A stretch of 64,000 bases of DNA from Epilithonimonas vandammei (GCF_003860525.1 NZ_CP034161.1:2356001-2420000), one strand, 5' to 3'. Numbered from the stretch's first letter, positions 1 to 9,603 are shown. Program-made: numbers and translations. Notes: generated by a model not told the origin, from the letters alone.

Positions 1-785
1 AAGGACTTGGTGGCAACCTTATTACTTTGGTGTCCGGTTCAGCAGCTTTATCCAGAAGACTTAATACAATGTTCCACGCCGCAGGAATCCCGATTTTGGA
101 AGGCTATGGGCTGACAGAGACCTCGCCGGTAATCTCAGTGAACAGTTTTGGAAAAGTAAAAGTTGGCTCCGTGGGTATTCCTCTGGAAAATGTAAAGGTT
201 AGAATAGAATCAGATGGAGAAATTGTCGTAAAAGGACCTTCCATTTTTGAAGGTTATTATAAAGATGAGGAAAAAACAAAGGAGGCATTTACGGATGATG
301 GATATTTTAGAACTGGTGACATCGGTCATCTGGACGAGGATAACTTTCTTTTTATTACAGACAGAAAAAAAGAAATGTTCAAGACTTCTGGAGGTAAATT
401 TGTTGCACCACAGGTGATTGAAAACCTTGCAAAAGCTTCCAAGTTCATTGAACAGATTATGGTGGTTGGTGATGGTGAAAAAATGCCTTGTGCTCTGGTT
501 CAGCCAGATTTTGATTTTGTCAAAAACTGGGCACAATTGCATCACGTAAAAGTCATCGATTCCCACAAAGAAATCGCTGCTAATCCTGCTATCAAATCTA
601 GAATTGAGAAGGAAATTGAAAAGATAAATGAAAATCTTGGAAAATGGGAACAGATCAAAAAAATTGAACTGACACCTAAAATATGGACCATAGATGACGG
701 ACTGCTGACACCCACACTCAAACTGAAAAGAAAAGCTATCAAGGAAGAATTTCAGGATTTGTATGACCGAATGTATAAAAGTTAA
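1..785 (+). CDS. long-chain acyl-CoA synthetase (AMP-forming), 5'-truncated by window edge
   Basis: C-terminal part of an ANL-superfamily acyl-CoA synthetase, which activates fatty acids to acyl-CoA through an acyl-adenylate. The frame is open from base 3, so the gene starts outside the window. Visible motifs are EGYGLTETSP (adenylation motif), YFRTGDIG (ATP/AMP-binding Asp) and DRKKEMFKTSGGK, where the last Lys fits the catalytic Lys of the C-terminal swinging domain. About 260 residues are present, closely matching the second half of the complete paralogue immediately downstream. A terminator hairpin follows at 791-815. The family is clear; the chain-length preference cannot be read from sequence. 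Confidence 0.92.
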   Translation, partial: GLGGNLITLVSGSAALSRRLNTMFHAAGIPILEGYGLTETSPVISVNSFGKVKVGSVGIPLENVKVRIESDGEIVVKGPSIFEGYYKDEEKTKEAFTDDGYFRTGDIGHLDEDNFLFITDRKKEMFKTSGGKFVAPQVIENLAKASKFIEQIMVVGDGEKMPCALVQPDFDFVKNWAQLHHVKVIDSHKEIAANPAIKSRIEKEIEKINENLGKWEQIKKIELTPKIWTIDDGLLTPTLKLKRKAIKEEFQDLYDRMYKS

Positions 786-790
786 TTATA

Positions 791-815
791 AGCTATCCAC
801 AGGATAGTTTTTTTT
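791..815 (+). terminator. intrinsic terminator after first acyl-CoA synthetase
   Basis: CTATCC (793-798) pairs with GGATAG (802-807) around a 3-base loop, followed by a run of T. Confidence 0.7.
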
Positions 816-851
816 ATGCAAATATTAACACCCGGAAACTTCTTATTTATT

Positions 852-859
852 TATATTTG
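852..859 (+). promoter_or_regulatory. Bacteroidetes -7 promoter box TATATTTG
   Basis: Exact match to TAnnTTTG, 33 bp before the ATG of the second acyl-CoA synthetase. No clear -33 TTTG at the usual spacing. Confidence 0.5.
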
Positions 860-892
860 CGCTAAACGACAGTTTAAAAAAATTAACATTCA

Positions 893-2650
893 ATGGAAGT
901 AAAAAGGATTTTTGATATTCCGTATTATTCGAAAGCACATTTCGAGAAAGATGATTTTGTATGCGACAAAAGAAATGGAAAATGGGAAAAAATATCTACG
1001 GATGAATACATCAGGATTACCAACCAACTGTCCCGGGCACTTATAAAATATGGCATAAAAAAAGGAGACAGAATCGCGCTCATCACATCCACAAACAGAG
1101 TTGAATGGTGTTTTTTTGATCAAGCGGCGCTACAAATTGGTGCTGTCACAGTTCCTATTTATCCTTCGATATCTTCCGAAGACTGCGTGTACAATCTGGA
1201 AAACTCTGGCTCAAAAATCTGTTTCGTTTCGGATGAAAAATTATTTGACAAAATCAATACAATAAAAAGCCAACTTCCTGAACTGAAAGATATCTTTACA
1301 TTCGATGATGTGAAGGATGCTACAAACTGGAAAGAATTATTAGAATCTGGCAAAGAAACCGATAATCAGCAGGAAGTGGAAACCATAAAAGATTCGATAT
1401 CAGAAGATGATCTGGTGTCCATTATCTACACTTCCGGAACCACAGGAAAGCCAAAAGGTGTCATGCTTACACACAAAAACATTGTATCTGATGTGTTAGG
1501 CTGCGAAGATAGAATTCCTCATAAAGATTCCAAAAACAAAGGACTTAGTTTTCTTCCGCTTTGCCATGTTTATGAAAGAATGATTATTTATCTTTTTACC
1601 ACGAATGGAATTTCTATCTATTTTGCAGAAAGCAACGAGAAACTAAGTGAAAACCTGAAGGAGATAAAACCACAATATATGACGGTGGTTCCGAGAATGG
1701 TAGAAAAAGTTTATGACGCAATCTACAAACGCGGAACGGAAGCTGGAGGCCTAAAATCTAAAATATTTTTATGGTCAATTAAAGTAGCTGAAAAATATAA
1801 AATTGGTGATTCTAAATCATTGGCTCACATTATAGCGGATAAATTGGTTTTCAGCAAATGGAGAGAAGGTTTGGGTGGCAATATTATTACATTGGTTTCC
1901 GGGTCTGCTGCATTATCAAAACGTCTTAACACGATGTTTCATGCTGCGGGAATTCCTATTCTGGAAGGTTATGGACTAACCGAGACCTCGCCTGTAATTG
2001 CTGTAAACAGCTTTGAGCATATCAAAATAGGGTCTGTTGGAAGACCTATAAAAAATATTGATGTAAAAATACAGGAAGACGGCGAAATTACTGTAAAAGG
2101 ACCAACCGTAACACAAGGCTATTACAAAGACGAAAAGCAAACAAAAGAAGCTTTTACGGAAGATGGCTATTTCAAAACTGGCGACATTGGGATATTGGAT
2201 AAAGATAATTTTCTCTTCATCACAGACCGTAAAAAAGAAATGTTCAAAACTTCCGGAGGAAAATATGTCGCGCCTCAGGTCATTGAAAACCTGGCAAAAG
2301 CATCGCAGTTCATTGAGCAGATTATGGTTGTAGGTGATGGTGAGAAGATGCCTACGGCTTTGGTTCAGCCAGATTTTGAATTCGCTAAAAGCTGGGCTTC
2401 AAAAAATAATATCAATATCGGAGTTTCACCTACAGAAATTGCCAATTCTAAAGAGCTGAAAGCTGAAATAGAAAAAGAAATTTCTAAAATAAATGTCCAT
2501 CTCGGAAAATGGGAACAGGTCAAAAAAATTGAATTGACTCCAGTAATATGGACTGAAGATAATGGTTTACTAACGCCTACCTTGAAATTGAAAAGGAAAG
2601 CTATCAAGGAACATTTTATCAAATTATATGAAAAACTTTATGACAGATAA
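893..2650 (+). CDS. long-chain acyl-CoA synthetase (AMP-dependent)
   Basis: Complete 585-residue fatty-acid:CoA ligase of the ANL superfamily, expected at the inner membrane or in the cytosol. The P-loop-like adenylation motif YTSGTTGKPKG lies near residue 180, EGYGLTETSP near 360, YFKTGDIG near 428 and DRKKEMFKTSGGK near 445. Length is normal for bacterial FACS. It is a tandem paralogue of the truncated gene at the window start: the shared C-terminal half is nearly colinear and mostly identical, so this is a duplication. Its own TATATTTG box and the terminator between the copies suggest separate transcription. Confidence 0.95.
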   Translation: MEVKRIFDIPYYSKAHFEKDDFVCDKRNGKWEKISTDEYIRITNQLSRALIKYGIKKGDRIALITSTNRVEWCFFDQAALQIGAVTVPIYPSISSEDCVYNLENSGSKICFVSDEKLFDKINTIKSQLPELKDIFTFDDVKDATNWKELLESGKETDNQQEVETIKDSISEDDLVSIIYTSGTTGKPKGVMLTHKNIVSDVLGCEDRIPHKDSKNKGLSFLPLCHVYERMIIYLFTTNGISIYFAESNEKLSENLKEIKPQYMTVVPRMVEKVYDAIYKRGTEAGGLKSKIFLWSIKVAEKYKIGDSKSLAHIIADKLVFSKWREGLGGNIITLVSGSAALSKRLNTMFHAAGIPILEGYGLTETSPVIAVNSFEHIKIGSVGRPIKNIDVKIQEDGEITVKGPTVTQGYYKDEKQTKEAFTEDGYFKTGDIGILDKDNFLFITDRKKEMFKTSGGKYVAPQVIENLAKASQFIEQIMVVGDGEKMPTALVQPDFEFAKSWASKNNINIGVSPTEIANSKELKAEIEKEISKINVHLGKWEQVKKIELTPVIWTEDNGLLTPTLKLKRKAIKEHFIKLYEKLYDR

Positions 2651-2679
2651 TTTTACATTCAATCACTAAATAAATATCA

Positions 2680-2919
2680 ATGATTATTAGAAAAAAAGAG
2701 TTGATAAAAATCTGTGATAGGTTTCTTTGCGATAAAGTGAGTAAAGATGAACTCATTCACTTTGCGAGAACCGTAATGTTCGATGACGAGGATAGATATG
2801 AATGCGATGGTGAACTTGTGGAAGAAATCCTCTCTCAATGGGATAACAAACAGGCACAACATAAAATTAACAAAACAGGCATCAAGCTTCTGAGAAATAT
2901 ACTTTCCGAAATGAACTAA
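2680..2919 (+). CDS. small hypothetical protein
   Basis: 79-residue charged protein (Lys, Asp and Glu rich) with no signal peptide or membrane segment. It starts 30 bp after the acyl-CoA synthetase stop and ends just before a strong terminator, so it is probably cotranscribed with the synthetase. No family recognised. It looks helical and cytosolic. Confidence 0.65.
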   Translation: MIIRKKELIKICDRFLCDKVSKDELIHFARTVMFDDEDRYECDGELVEEILSQWDNKQAQHKINKTGIKLLRNILSEMN

Positions 2920-2920
2920 A

Positions 2921-2952
2921 AAAAACGCTTCAGAAATCTGAAGCGTTTTTTT
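2921..2952. terminator. bidirectional terminator between convergent genes
   Basis: AAAAACGCTTCAG (2921-2933) pairs perfectly with CTGAAGCGTTTTT (2938-2950) around loop AAAT. A- and T-tracts on both sides let it serve both converging genes. Confidence 0.9.
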
Positions 2953-3146
2953 TATTTTTTTTCTGCCAGCTTACTCCAGGTATGTAGAATATAAACTACA
3001 ATAACACCCAAGATTCCTGCTGAAATAGAGAATATAAACTTGGTATTATCTTCATCAAAAAAACCGGATCTCCAGTCAATTGCATAGATATTAATCCCAA
3101 TGAATATGATGAATAAAACTAAAAATACTTTATAAAACGTTTTCAT
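2952..3146 (-). CDS. small two-TM membrane protein
   Basis: 64 residues with hydrophobic segments at about 5-23 and 37-56 joined by an acidic loop (WRSGFFDEDN). No family recognised. It lies 12 bp downstream of marC on the same strand, so it is probably the last gene of that transcript, ending at the shared bidirectional terminator. Confidence 0.6.
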   Translation of the reverse strand: MKTFYKVFLVLFIIFIGINIYAIDWRSGFFDEDNTKFIFSISAGILGVIVVYILHTWSKLAEKK

Positions 3147-3158
3147 AATTTCTGATGA

Positions 3159-3761
3159 TTAGAAATGAATATAATTTTGAAACAGTTGTGCAAAGTTAGC
3201 AGTAAATAATTTAATAGAGATAGCCAAAAGCACAATTCCGAAAACTTTTTGTAAAACCTGCAAAGAACCTTCACCCATTTTTCGCTCAATCCAAGGCGCA
3301 AGTTTCAAAACGACATAGACAAGAATCGTGTTAAGTACAATACCACAAATGATATTGATATCGTGATATTCTGCTCTTAGTGATAATGTGGTCGTCAATG
3401 TTCCTGCACCAGCAATAAGCGGAAATGCAATGGGCACAATAGAAGCGGCCTGGGCCTGATTTGTTTTATGAATTTCTATTCCGAGAATCATTTCTATGGC
3501 AATGATGAAAATAACAAAGGCACCAGCTATCGCAAATGAATTGACATCCACACCAATAAATTTAAGTATATTATTTCCTATAAATAAAAATGAAATCATT
3601 AACAATCCTGCAACTATTGCTGCTTTCTCAGACTCAATTCTTCCGAACTTTTGTCTCAGCGAAACTATGACAGGCACAGATCCAAGAATATCAATAACAG
3701 CAAATAAAACCATAAATGCGGTCATTGTTTCCTTGACAGAAAATTGTTCTAAAAACTCCAT
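3159..3761 (-). CDS. MarC family integral membrane protein
   Basis: 200-residue polytopic membrane protein with about six hydrophobic segments and the MarC/UPF0056 layout: an N-terminal TM, PVIVSL-type loop and central Gly-rich FPLIAGAGTLTTTLSLRA segment. The family was once linked to multiple antibiotic resistance, but its function is unsettled and no substrate should be assigned. Length is typical. A small two-TM protein follows in the same orientation. It is monocistronic upstream, with 51 bp to the batD stop. Confidence 0.85.
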   Translation of the reverse strand: MEFLEQFSVKETMTAFMVLFAVIDILGSVPVIVSLRQKFGRIESEKAAIVAGLLMISFLFIGNNILKFIGVDVNSFAIAGAFVIFIIAIEMILGIEIHKTNQAQAASIVPIAFPLIAGAGTLTTTLSLRAEYHDINIICGIVLNTILVYVVLKLAPWIERKMGEGSLQVLQKVFGIVLLAISIKLFTANFAQLFQNYIHF

Positions 3762-3812
3762 AATTGTTACTTTAAAGATTTCACAAAAATAAGAAACTTT
3801 ATTGACAATTCC

Positions 3813-5555
3813 TTAAAGCTGTTTATATACACCCTCGATTTCTCTAAAAATATCTTGCAGTTTTTCTTTGGAAGAAAATGGAGAATATTTTTCAATACTA
3901 ATCATTGTAAGCATAGTATTGTATTTTTCGTACAAACTACTTCCCGCTTTGGATCTCAGATATCCTGCAAAATCTGACGAATAATGATTGAGACAATACT
4001 GATCTGCATCGGACTTTAAGCTTTCAAAACCTTCAAAAAACCGGCTTTGATTGTCCTGTTCCAACATTCTTCCCATATAGCTCAAATAAGAATTAGTATC
4101 AAAATCTGTCTTCTTTCTAAGAAGCGCTTCAGTTTCTTCTATATTGATAATGGGTTGTTTACGGATTTTTGCTTTGGCTACCTGCAATCTTTTCTTTTCT
4201 CTGTATTTTCTGAAAAAATAGATGAATATACTCCCTCCCAGAAAAACAATAATCATATTACCAAGGATTCCAGACCAATTGACACTTTTATGCTCATTAA
4301 TTTTTAGTTTCTGAGTATTTATAACTTGAGAATCTACTTTATCCAAGACATTATTGGTATATTCATTGACTTTTTGCAAAGTTGATTTAGAATTGGCAAT
4401 ATCCTGCGGCGTAACGGCGTTCAGCATTAGGAATTTTTGTCCGACTTCAACATATTTTTCCTCTTTCGGATCAAAATAAGAAAAATCTTCGGTTAATATC
4501 CTAATGTCGCCACGTTTTTTAGGGATTATGACATATTGCGCCTGAACTTCTCCTTCTATACCTTCTGAAGTCGGGATAGAATTGTTGATAATTTTTGGTT
4601 CGAAAAATTCGTACTCTGAAGAAGGAAGGATTTTTGGCAAAATTGATGGGGAAAGATTACCAGTCCCACTCACTTTTACACTGATATTAAAAGCTTTATT
4701 GATTTCAAAATTTTCCTTCCCTTTGTCCACGAAATCGACTTTAAAATCATATTTCCCAACAGCATTCTTGTAATGCATCGGTGCACCATCAGGAAGCTTC
4801 TTCACATTGATTTTCACTTTATTAGAAATCAACTCGCTTTTATGATTCCTGAAAGGTACTTCTGCATGCGGAATTTCCATTATTCCTGCCACTTTGGGCA
4901 CTATCACAAACATAGCAACCACCTGCGAAGAAAAATCATTATCTGACTCTTCAATAGATTCATCAAAATTAGCAATCGATCTAATGGCGAAATTTTTTGC
5001 CGGTTCGAATCTTGCAGGTTCCAAATGTCGGAAACCAGCTATATTTTTCGAATAAGCCTTTATCACACCGATTATAGGCTCATTTTTATAGACATCTCTG
5101 TCAGAAACCTGCATATTCACATACATATTTTTGGCAGCGCTTGTTGTATTGCTGGCAAGCGGCTTTTTATCGGCTTCCTTTACGTTGATATCAATAGGTT
5201 CCGTTTTATAAATCTTACCATTCACCTTCACCAGCGCAGAACCTACACGGAGATTTCCAGCCTCTTTTGGATCCAGAGAGATCTGACAAACGATCTGGTT
5301 AATCCTGATTTTTTTGACAGGATCTATGAACGTGCTTTGCTCAGAAGACACGGCATAATCAAATTTTGAAAAGTCAGGAAGTTTGATTGGAGTTTCTTGA
5401 ATCAGGTCTTCACCGAAAATCTCCAGTACAACAGTAAAAACAAAAGGATTATTGACCCGGGCCTCCTTTGTATTCACTTCCGAGTAAAGATTAACCTGGG
5501 CAAACGAAAAATACGATGCCAGAATAGATAATATGTATAAACTTTTTTTTATCAT
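3813..5555 (-). CDS. batD: BatD-family (aerotolerance) membrane protein
   Basis: 580-residue protein with a signal peptide (about 1-19, ending FSFAQ), a long periplasmic region of beta-sandwich repeats typical of BatD/oxygen-tolerance proteins, one TM helix around 430-452 and a basic cytoplasmic tail. In Bacteroidetes BatD belongs with BatA/BatB (vWA), BatC (TPR) and BatE; the cluster was named from aerotolerance work in Bacteroides, though the mechanism is unclear. Its ATG overlaps the stop of the upstream TPR gene as TAATG, implying translational coupling. BatA, BatB, BatE and the MoxR ATPase are not in this window. Confidence 0.88.
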   Translation of the reverse strand: MIKKSLYILSILASYFSFAQVNLYSEVNTKEARVNNPFVFTVVLEIFGEDLIQETPIKLPDFSKFDYAVSSEQSTFIDPVKKIRINQIVCQISLDPKEAGNLRVGSALVKVNGKIYKTEPIDINVKEADKKPLASNTTSAAKNMYVNMQVSDRDVYKNEPIIGVIKAYSKNIAGFRHLEPARFEPAKNFAIRSIANFDESIEESDNDFSSQVVAMFVIVPKVAGIMEIPHAEVPFRNHKSELISNKVKINVKKLPDGAPMHYKNAVGKYDFKVDFVDKGKENFEINKAFNISVKVSGTGNLSPSILPKILPSSEYEFFEPKIINNSIPTSEGIEGEVQAQYVIIPKKRGDIRILTEDFSYFDPKEEKYVEVGQKFLMLNAVTPQDIANSKSTLQKVNEYTNNVLDKVDSQVINTQKLKINEHKSVNWSGILGNMIIVFLGGSIFIYFFRKYREKKRLQVAKAKIRKQPIINIEETEALLRKKTDFDTNSYLSYMGRMLEQDNQSRFFEGFESLKSDADQYCLNHYSSDFAGYLRSKAGSSLYEKYNTMLTMISIEKYSPFSSKEKLQDIFREIEGVYKQL

Positions 5556-6289
5556 TACCAGTCCTTTTCGTTGCTTTGCGGCATCGAATTGGCTCTTTTG
5601 TTTAAAATTCTTCTTGCGGTTTCCCGTTCCCGGTTTTCTATATCCCGCAATATTGTGTTTTCTGCCTCTTCAGGTATTTTATTTTCTTGCTTTTTAGGCT
5701 GATTTGGTTTTCCCTGGCTATCACCTTTCTGCTGGTCGCCTTGTCCGTTCTGATCGTTCTTTTTCTGATTACCTTTCCCAGACTGGTCCTGATCTTTCTG
5801 ATCCTTTCCTCCTCCTTTGCCGTTGTTTTTCTGCTTTTGTTGCTCTTTCTTTTCTTTATCCTTCAGCTTAGCGATTTCATAATTCTTGCGTACAGCCTCG
5901 TTGTAAGGATCTTGTTTCAGTGATTGTTTGTAAAAATCGGCTGCTTTTTCCGGATTATTAGACTGCATTGAAACATTTCCAAGATTGTACAATGCTGCGG
6001 CTTTCTCATATTTACTTTTTGTAAGTCCAATAGATTTCTGATACTCTGCAGACGCTTCTTCGTACTTCTTACTTTTATAAAGTGAATTGCCCAAATTGTA
6101 ATGGGCTGTGTAATTTCCGCTTTTTTCAGAGATCGCTTCTAGATACTTCCCTGTTGCTGCATTATATTCCTTCGCATCAAATTTTCTATTACCCTCATAA
6201 ACAAGCGCATTGTAACTCTTCTGAGCTACAAAAAACTGTGTGAAAAATAAAAAAACCAATGTGGTTAGAAACGACCTAATATCCATCAA
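5555..6289 (-). CDS. batC: TPR protein, BatC-like
   Basis: 244 residues: signal peptide (about 1-22), three to four tetratricopeptide repeats (about 25-140, e.g. YNLGNSLYKSKKYEEA and YNLGNVSMQSNNPEKA), a low-complexity Lys/Gln/Gly/Asp-rich linker (about 145-205) and a conserved-looking tail ending KDW. This is the layout of flavobacterial BatC. TPRs mediate protein-protein contacts, so it is probably a periplasmic or membrane-associated partner of BatD. The coupled TAATG junction with batD supports this. Confidence 0.82.
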   Translation of the reverse strand: MMDIRSFLTTLVFLFFTQFFVAQKSYNALVYEGNRKFDAKEYNAATGKYLEAISEKSGNYTAHYNLGNSLYKSKKYEEASAEYQKSIGLTKSKYEKAAALYNLGNVSMQSNNPEKAADFYKQSLKQDPYNEAVRKNYEIAKLKDKEKKEQQKQKNNGKGGGKDQKDQDQSGKGNQKKNDQNGQGDQQKGDSQGKPNQPKKQENKIPEEAENTILRDIENRERETARRILNKRANSMPQSNEKDW

Positions 6290-6411
6290 TGCAAAATTAT
6301 CCGTTTTATTGTTAAAATCAACAGTTTAAACGTTAAAATTGGGTTAAAAATAGCATTATAAAACCTCTAAAATAAGGCATTTATTGAAAATAAAAATGGT
6401 CATTTAAATGA

Positions 6412-6443
6412 AAAAATGCTATCGATAATTCAATAGCATTTTT
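6412..6443 (-). terminator. terminator of the ABC-2 exporter operon
   Basis: AAAAATGCTAT (6412-6422) pairs with ATAGCATTTTT (6433-6443). It lies 43 bp past the permease stop. Confidence 0.75.
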
Positions 6444-6485
6444 ATTAAATAGAATGATTAAATATAACCGTAAAAAAATAAGTTT

Positions 6486-7331
6486 TTACCAATCTTTCTT
6501 TTTAAGAATTAAATAGCTGCCACCGATAAAAATTAACGACCAGACAAGACATGCAATAACACTATAAACCGGATAATCAAACTTAAAATCCATGCCAATC
6601 ATCTGAGCCATTTTGGTTCTTACTAATGGGTTTGGAATCAGGCTGGACATACTTTCCAATGGGAGATAGTCAGTGATGAAATGATTTTCCAGCATCAATC
6701 GAGCTTTGTCTTTTTGTGCTACATTTTTCAAAAGCATAAACTTTTCAATTCCGGAAAAAACGCCTTCTACAAACCAGAGCATAAAAAACCCAAGAAAAAC
6801 AAAAATCGATTTTCTAAACAAAACAGATAAGAACATCAAGAATGTGAAGAATGTAAATAATTTGAGAAAATAATTGAAAATAAAATAAATTTCTTTAAAA
6901 ATTAATTCAGCATCCTGCGTATCAGAATAAGTCTTTCCAAGAACGAGCGCAATTGTAAAAACAAGCAGTGTAGAAAAAATAGTAAAAACCAGAATGGTTA
7001 GCAATTTGGAAGCTATAAATTCTTCTCTGCTAAGACCATCGATGATGTTTTGCTTAAACATCCTATTACTGAATTCCTGACAAATAGAAAACACAATGAT
7101 GCATCCTAGAAAAATCTTTAGCAGGCCGACAATATAGGTGGTAAAATTCCAAATTCCGGGAAAATTATACATTCCCTGTTCTTTCAGATTAACTTTGAGT
7201 CCCGCGAGATCAAAATCTACTAAACCAATAAACAAGAGCAAAGTGAGAACAAGAAAATACAGCAATGCAAAGATCCTAAATGGATTGTAGTTCAAGTTTT
7301 TGAAATATTCTAATTTTAGAAGGCGTATCAT
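6486..7331 (-). CDS. ABC-2 type transporter permease
   Basis: 281-residue membrane protein with about six hydrophobic segments (near 20-40, 65-85, 110-130, 150-175, 180-200 and 255-275) and a long extracytoplasmic loop, typical of single-polypeptide ABC-2 permeases. Its start overlaps the stop of the upstream ATPase by 4 bp (ATGA), so the two genes form a coupled pair. Substrate unknown; such pairs often export lipids, antibiotics or peptides. Confidence 0.85.
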   Translation of the reverse strand: MIRLLKLEYFKNLNYNPFRIFALLYFLVLTLLLFIGLVDFDLAGLKVNLKEQGMYNFPGIWNFTTYIVGLLKIFLGCIIVFSICQEFSNRMFKQNIIDGLSREEFIASKLLTILVFTIFSTLLVFTIALVLGKTYSDTQDAELIFKEIYFIFNYFLKLFTFFTFLMFLSVLFRKSIFVFLGFFMLWFVEGVFSGIEKFMLLKNVAQKDKARLMLENHFITDYLPLESMSSLIPNPLVRTKMAQMIGMDFKFDYPVYSVIACLVWSLIFIGGSYLILKKKDW

Positions 7332-8227
7332 AGGTTATTTTGTTTTACAAGTTCAAGGAATTGGGTTTCTAGGCTTTCTTTTTTCTTTTGCAGATGTGCG
7401 AGTACAATTCCCTTTTCAAAAAGTTTTCTATTGAGTTCCGAAGCAGAGATATCCTCTGAAATCTGAGCTATTATTAGGTTATCTCGTTCTTTTACGGAAG
7501 AGAATATTCCCAATGATTCGAACGCAGACATTAATTGTGAAGCATTCTCAGCTTTCAATTCAAAGAAGCCTTTGGTATTACTCATCGCATCCACAGATCC
7601 GGAATAGATGGCAGTTCCTTGTTTCAAAACGATGACGTGAGAACATATTTTCTCAATCTCGTCCAAAAGATGGCTTGCGACAATAATGGTAGTTCCGGAT
7701 TTTGCAATCTGGTTGATGATGTCCCGGATCTGGATGATTCCTTCGGGATCCAATCCATTGGTAGGCTCATCCAAAATAAGAACTTCAGGATTAGCCAGCA
7801 AAGCCGAAGCGATAGCCAATCTCTGTTTCATCCCAAGAGAATATGTTTTGAATGCATCTTTTTTTCTTGCGTGCAGATTGACAACTTCTAAAACTTCATC
7901 AATCCTTTTTTCAGAAACACCTTTTATTTCCGCAACAATCTGCAGGTTTTTCTCTGCGCTTAGATAAGGGTAGAAATTTGGCTGCTCTATGATCGCACCT
8001 ATTTTTTTAAGCGTGTCCGTATCCGTTCCTTCTTTCCCGAACCATTTCCAGCTACCAGACGTAGGATTGATGGTGGAAAGCAGCATCCCGAAAGTCGTAG
8101 ATTTTCCGCTACCGTTTGGCCCCAGCAATCCGTAAACATTTCCTTTTTCTACATCGAACGAAATGTTATTGACCGCAATATGTTTAAATTTTTTGGTCAG
8201 GTTTTTTACTTCCAGTATTTTCGCCAT
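7328..8227 (-). CDS. ABC transporter ATP-binding protein
   Basis: 299-residue ATPase, partner of the permease that overlaps its 3' end. Walker A GLLGPNGSGKST sits near 33-44, signature YSLGMKQRLAIA near 130, Walker B EVLILDEPTNGLDP near 152 and the H-loop ASHLLDE near 187. The extended C-terminal region (about 220-299) is typical of ABC-2 (DrrA/CcmA-like) exporter ATPases. No substrate can be assigned. Confidence 0.93.
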   Translation of the reverse strand: MAKILEVKNLTKKFKHIAVNNISFDVEKGNVYGLLGPNGSGKSTTFGMLLSTINPTSGSWKWFGKEGTDTDTLKKIGAIIEQPNFYPYLSAEKNLQIVAEIKGVSEKRIDEVLEVVNLHARKKDAFKTYSLGMKQRLAIASALLANPEVLILDEPTNGLDPEGIIQIRDIINQIAKSGTTIIVASHLLDEIEKICSHVIVLKQGTAIYSGSVDAMSNTKGFFELKAENASQLMSAFESLGIFSSVKERDNLIIAQISEDISASELNRKLFEKGIVLAHLQKKKESLETQFLELVKQNNL

Positions 8228-8530
8228 ATTAATATTTTATATAAAAGTCTTTAATTTGACTTATTTGTTACTTCGAATTGTATAGTTTTTATTTGAATTG
8301 ATGAATTTTTCAAAAAGAATAAGCTTTTTTCACAATTTTTCGGAATAATTGATAGCTAGAAATAACATTCAAACAACACATTTAGGATTTTAAGCTATGC
8401 ATCTTAGATTTTATTTCGCTAAATGTAAACTGGCTGTTTCAGATTAACATATTGCTGAATACCTATTTTTAATAAAAAAAAGTCTGACTGACTCAGACTT
8501 TGTACTTTGCAGACAGAGATTTTACTATCA
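8228..8530. other. intergenic region, no gene seen
   Basis: 303 bp of AT-rich sequence holding the promoter region of the ABC exporter pair (near 8228-8300) and the SPFH terminator at 8473-8501. No plausible ORF or RNA. Confidence 0.6.
8473..8501 (-). terminator. terminator of the SPFH gene
   Basis: AAAGTCTGA (8479-8487) pairs with TCAGACTTT (8493-8501). The A-run on the plus strand gives the T-tract on the minus strand. Confidence 0.75.
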
Positions 8531-9432
8531 CTATCTTTTATTATCAACATTATCTATTTGTTTAGAAACAGCCATCGCTGCTACCAGATCATTAAGCATT
8601 GTGCTGGCCGCAGTTGGTGTATTAGGCAATAAAACCAAATTAGATCTATTGTTAGCCCCAATAGACTGAAGTGTATCATAATGTTGTGTTACCACAATCA
8701 GTGCAGATGCTTCGTGCGGTTCTATCTTCACACTGTTCAGCATTTTTACAGATTCTTCTAAGCCTTTTGCAATCTCTCTTCTTTGATCTGCAATACCTTG
8801 GCCTTGGAATTTTTGGATTCAGCTTCCGCCTTTGCTACAGCTACGATTCTGATTCTCTGCGCTTCTGACTCATACTCTGCAGCCGTTTTTTCGCGTTCAG
8901 CCGCATTAATTCTGTTCATAGCATGTTTTACCTGTTCATCCGGATCGATGTCTGTCACCAATGCTTTGATGATATCATAACCGTAACTATTCATAGCCTC
9001 CTGAAGCTCTCCTTTTACAGCAATTGCGATATCGTCTTTTCTTACGAACACGTCATCCAGTTTCAACTTCGGCACCTCTGCTCTTACGACATCAAACACA
9101 AAAGAAGTGATCTGAGATTCCGGATTTTCCAGTCTATAGTAAGCATCGCCAACCTGAGTTCTGATGACCTGATACTGAACGGAAACTTTCATTTTTATGA
9201 AAACATTGTCAAGCGTTTTGGTATCGATAATCACATCCAGCTGTTGGATTCTAAGATTCATTCTTTTAGAAATCTGATCTATAAACGGAATCTTGAGATG
9301 AAGACCCGCATGTCGTACGGAATGAAATTTTCCTAAGCGCTCTACAATAGCCGCTGTTTCCTGTTTTACTGTAAAAAAAGAAGCAAATAAAGTAATCAGT
9401 CCAAAAAAGACGATAATCCAAATAAAAATCAT
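8531..9432 (-). pseudogene. SPFH/band 7 (stomatin-like) protein, frameshifted
   Basis: Stomatin/prohibitin-type membrane protein: an N-terminal TM anchor (about 1-20), the band 7 domain, then an alanine/glutamate-rich coiled coil (RINAAEREKTAAEYESEAQ). The first frame stops at 8758, while the conserved C-terminus (RREIAKGLEESV, then EASALIVVTQHYDTLQSIGA) continues in another frame down to 8531. The frames join smoothly if the A5 run (T5 at 8810-8814 on the plus strand) had one more base, giving a 300-residue protein of normal length. The total span is 902 bp, one short of a codon multiple. It is either a sequencing error or a recent inactivation. Such proteins scaffold membrane microdomains and proteases. 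Confidence 0.85.
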
Positions 9433-9603
9433 AAAAGTTATTTTTTTTAAAGATAACGAATTAAAAGATTAAGTGCAAAAATCTACGTCATTTATCATTA
9501 CAAAAATAATACACTGAAATTTAATTAAAAGATTCAGAATTCAGTATGACATCTATTCCTCAGATTACTTACCATTGCTGCTTTTCTGTACTATTCATAA
9601 AAA

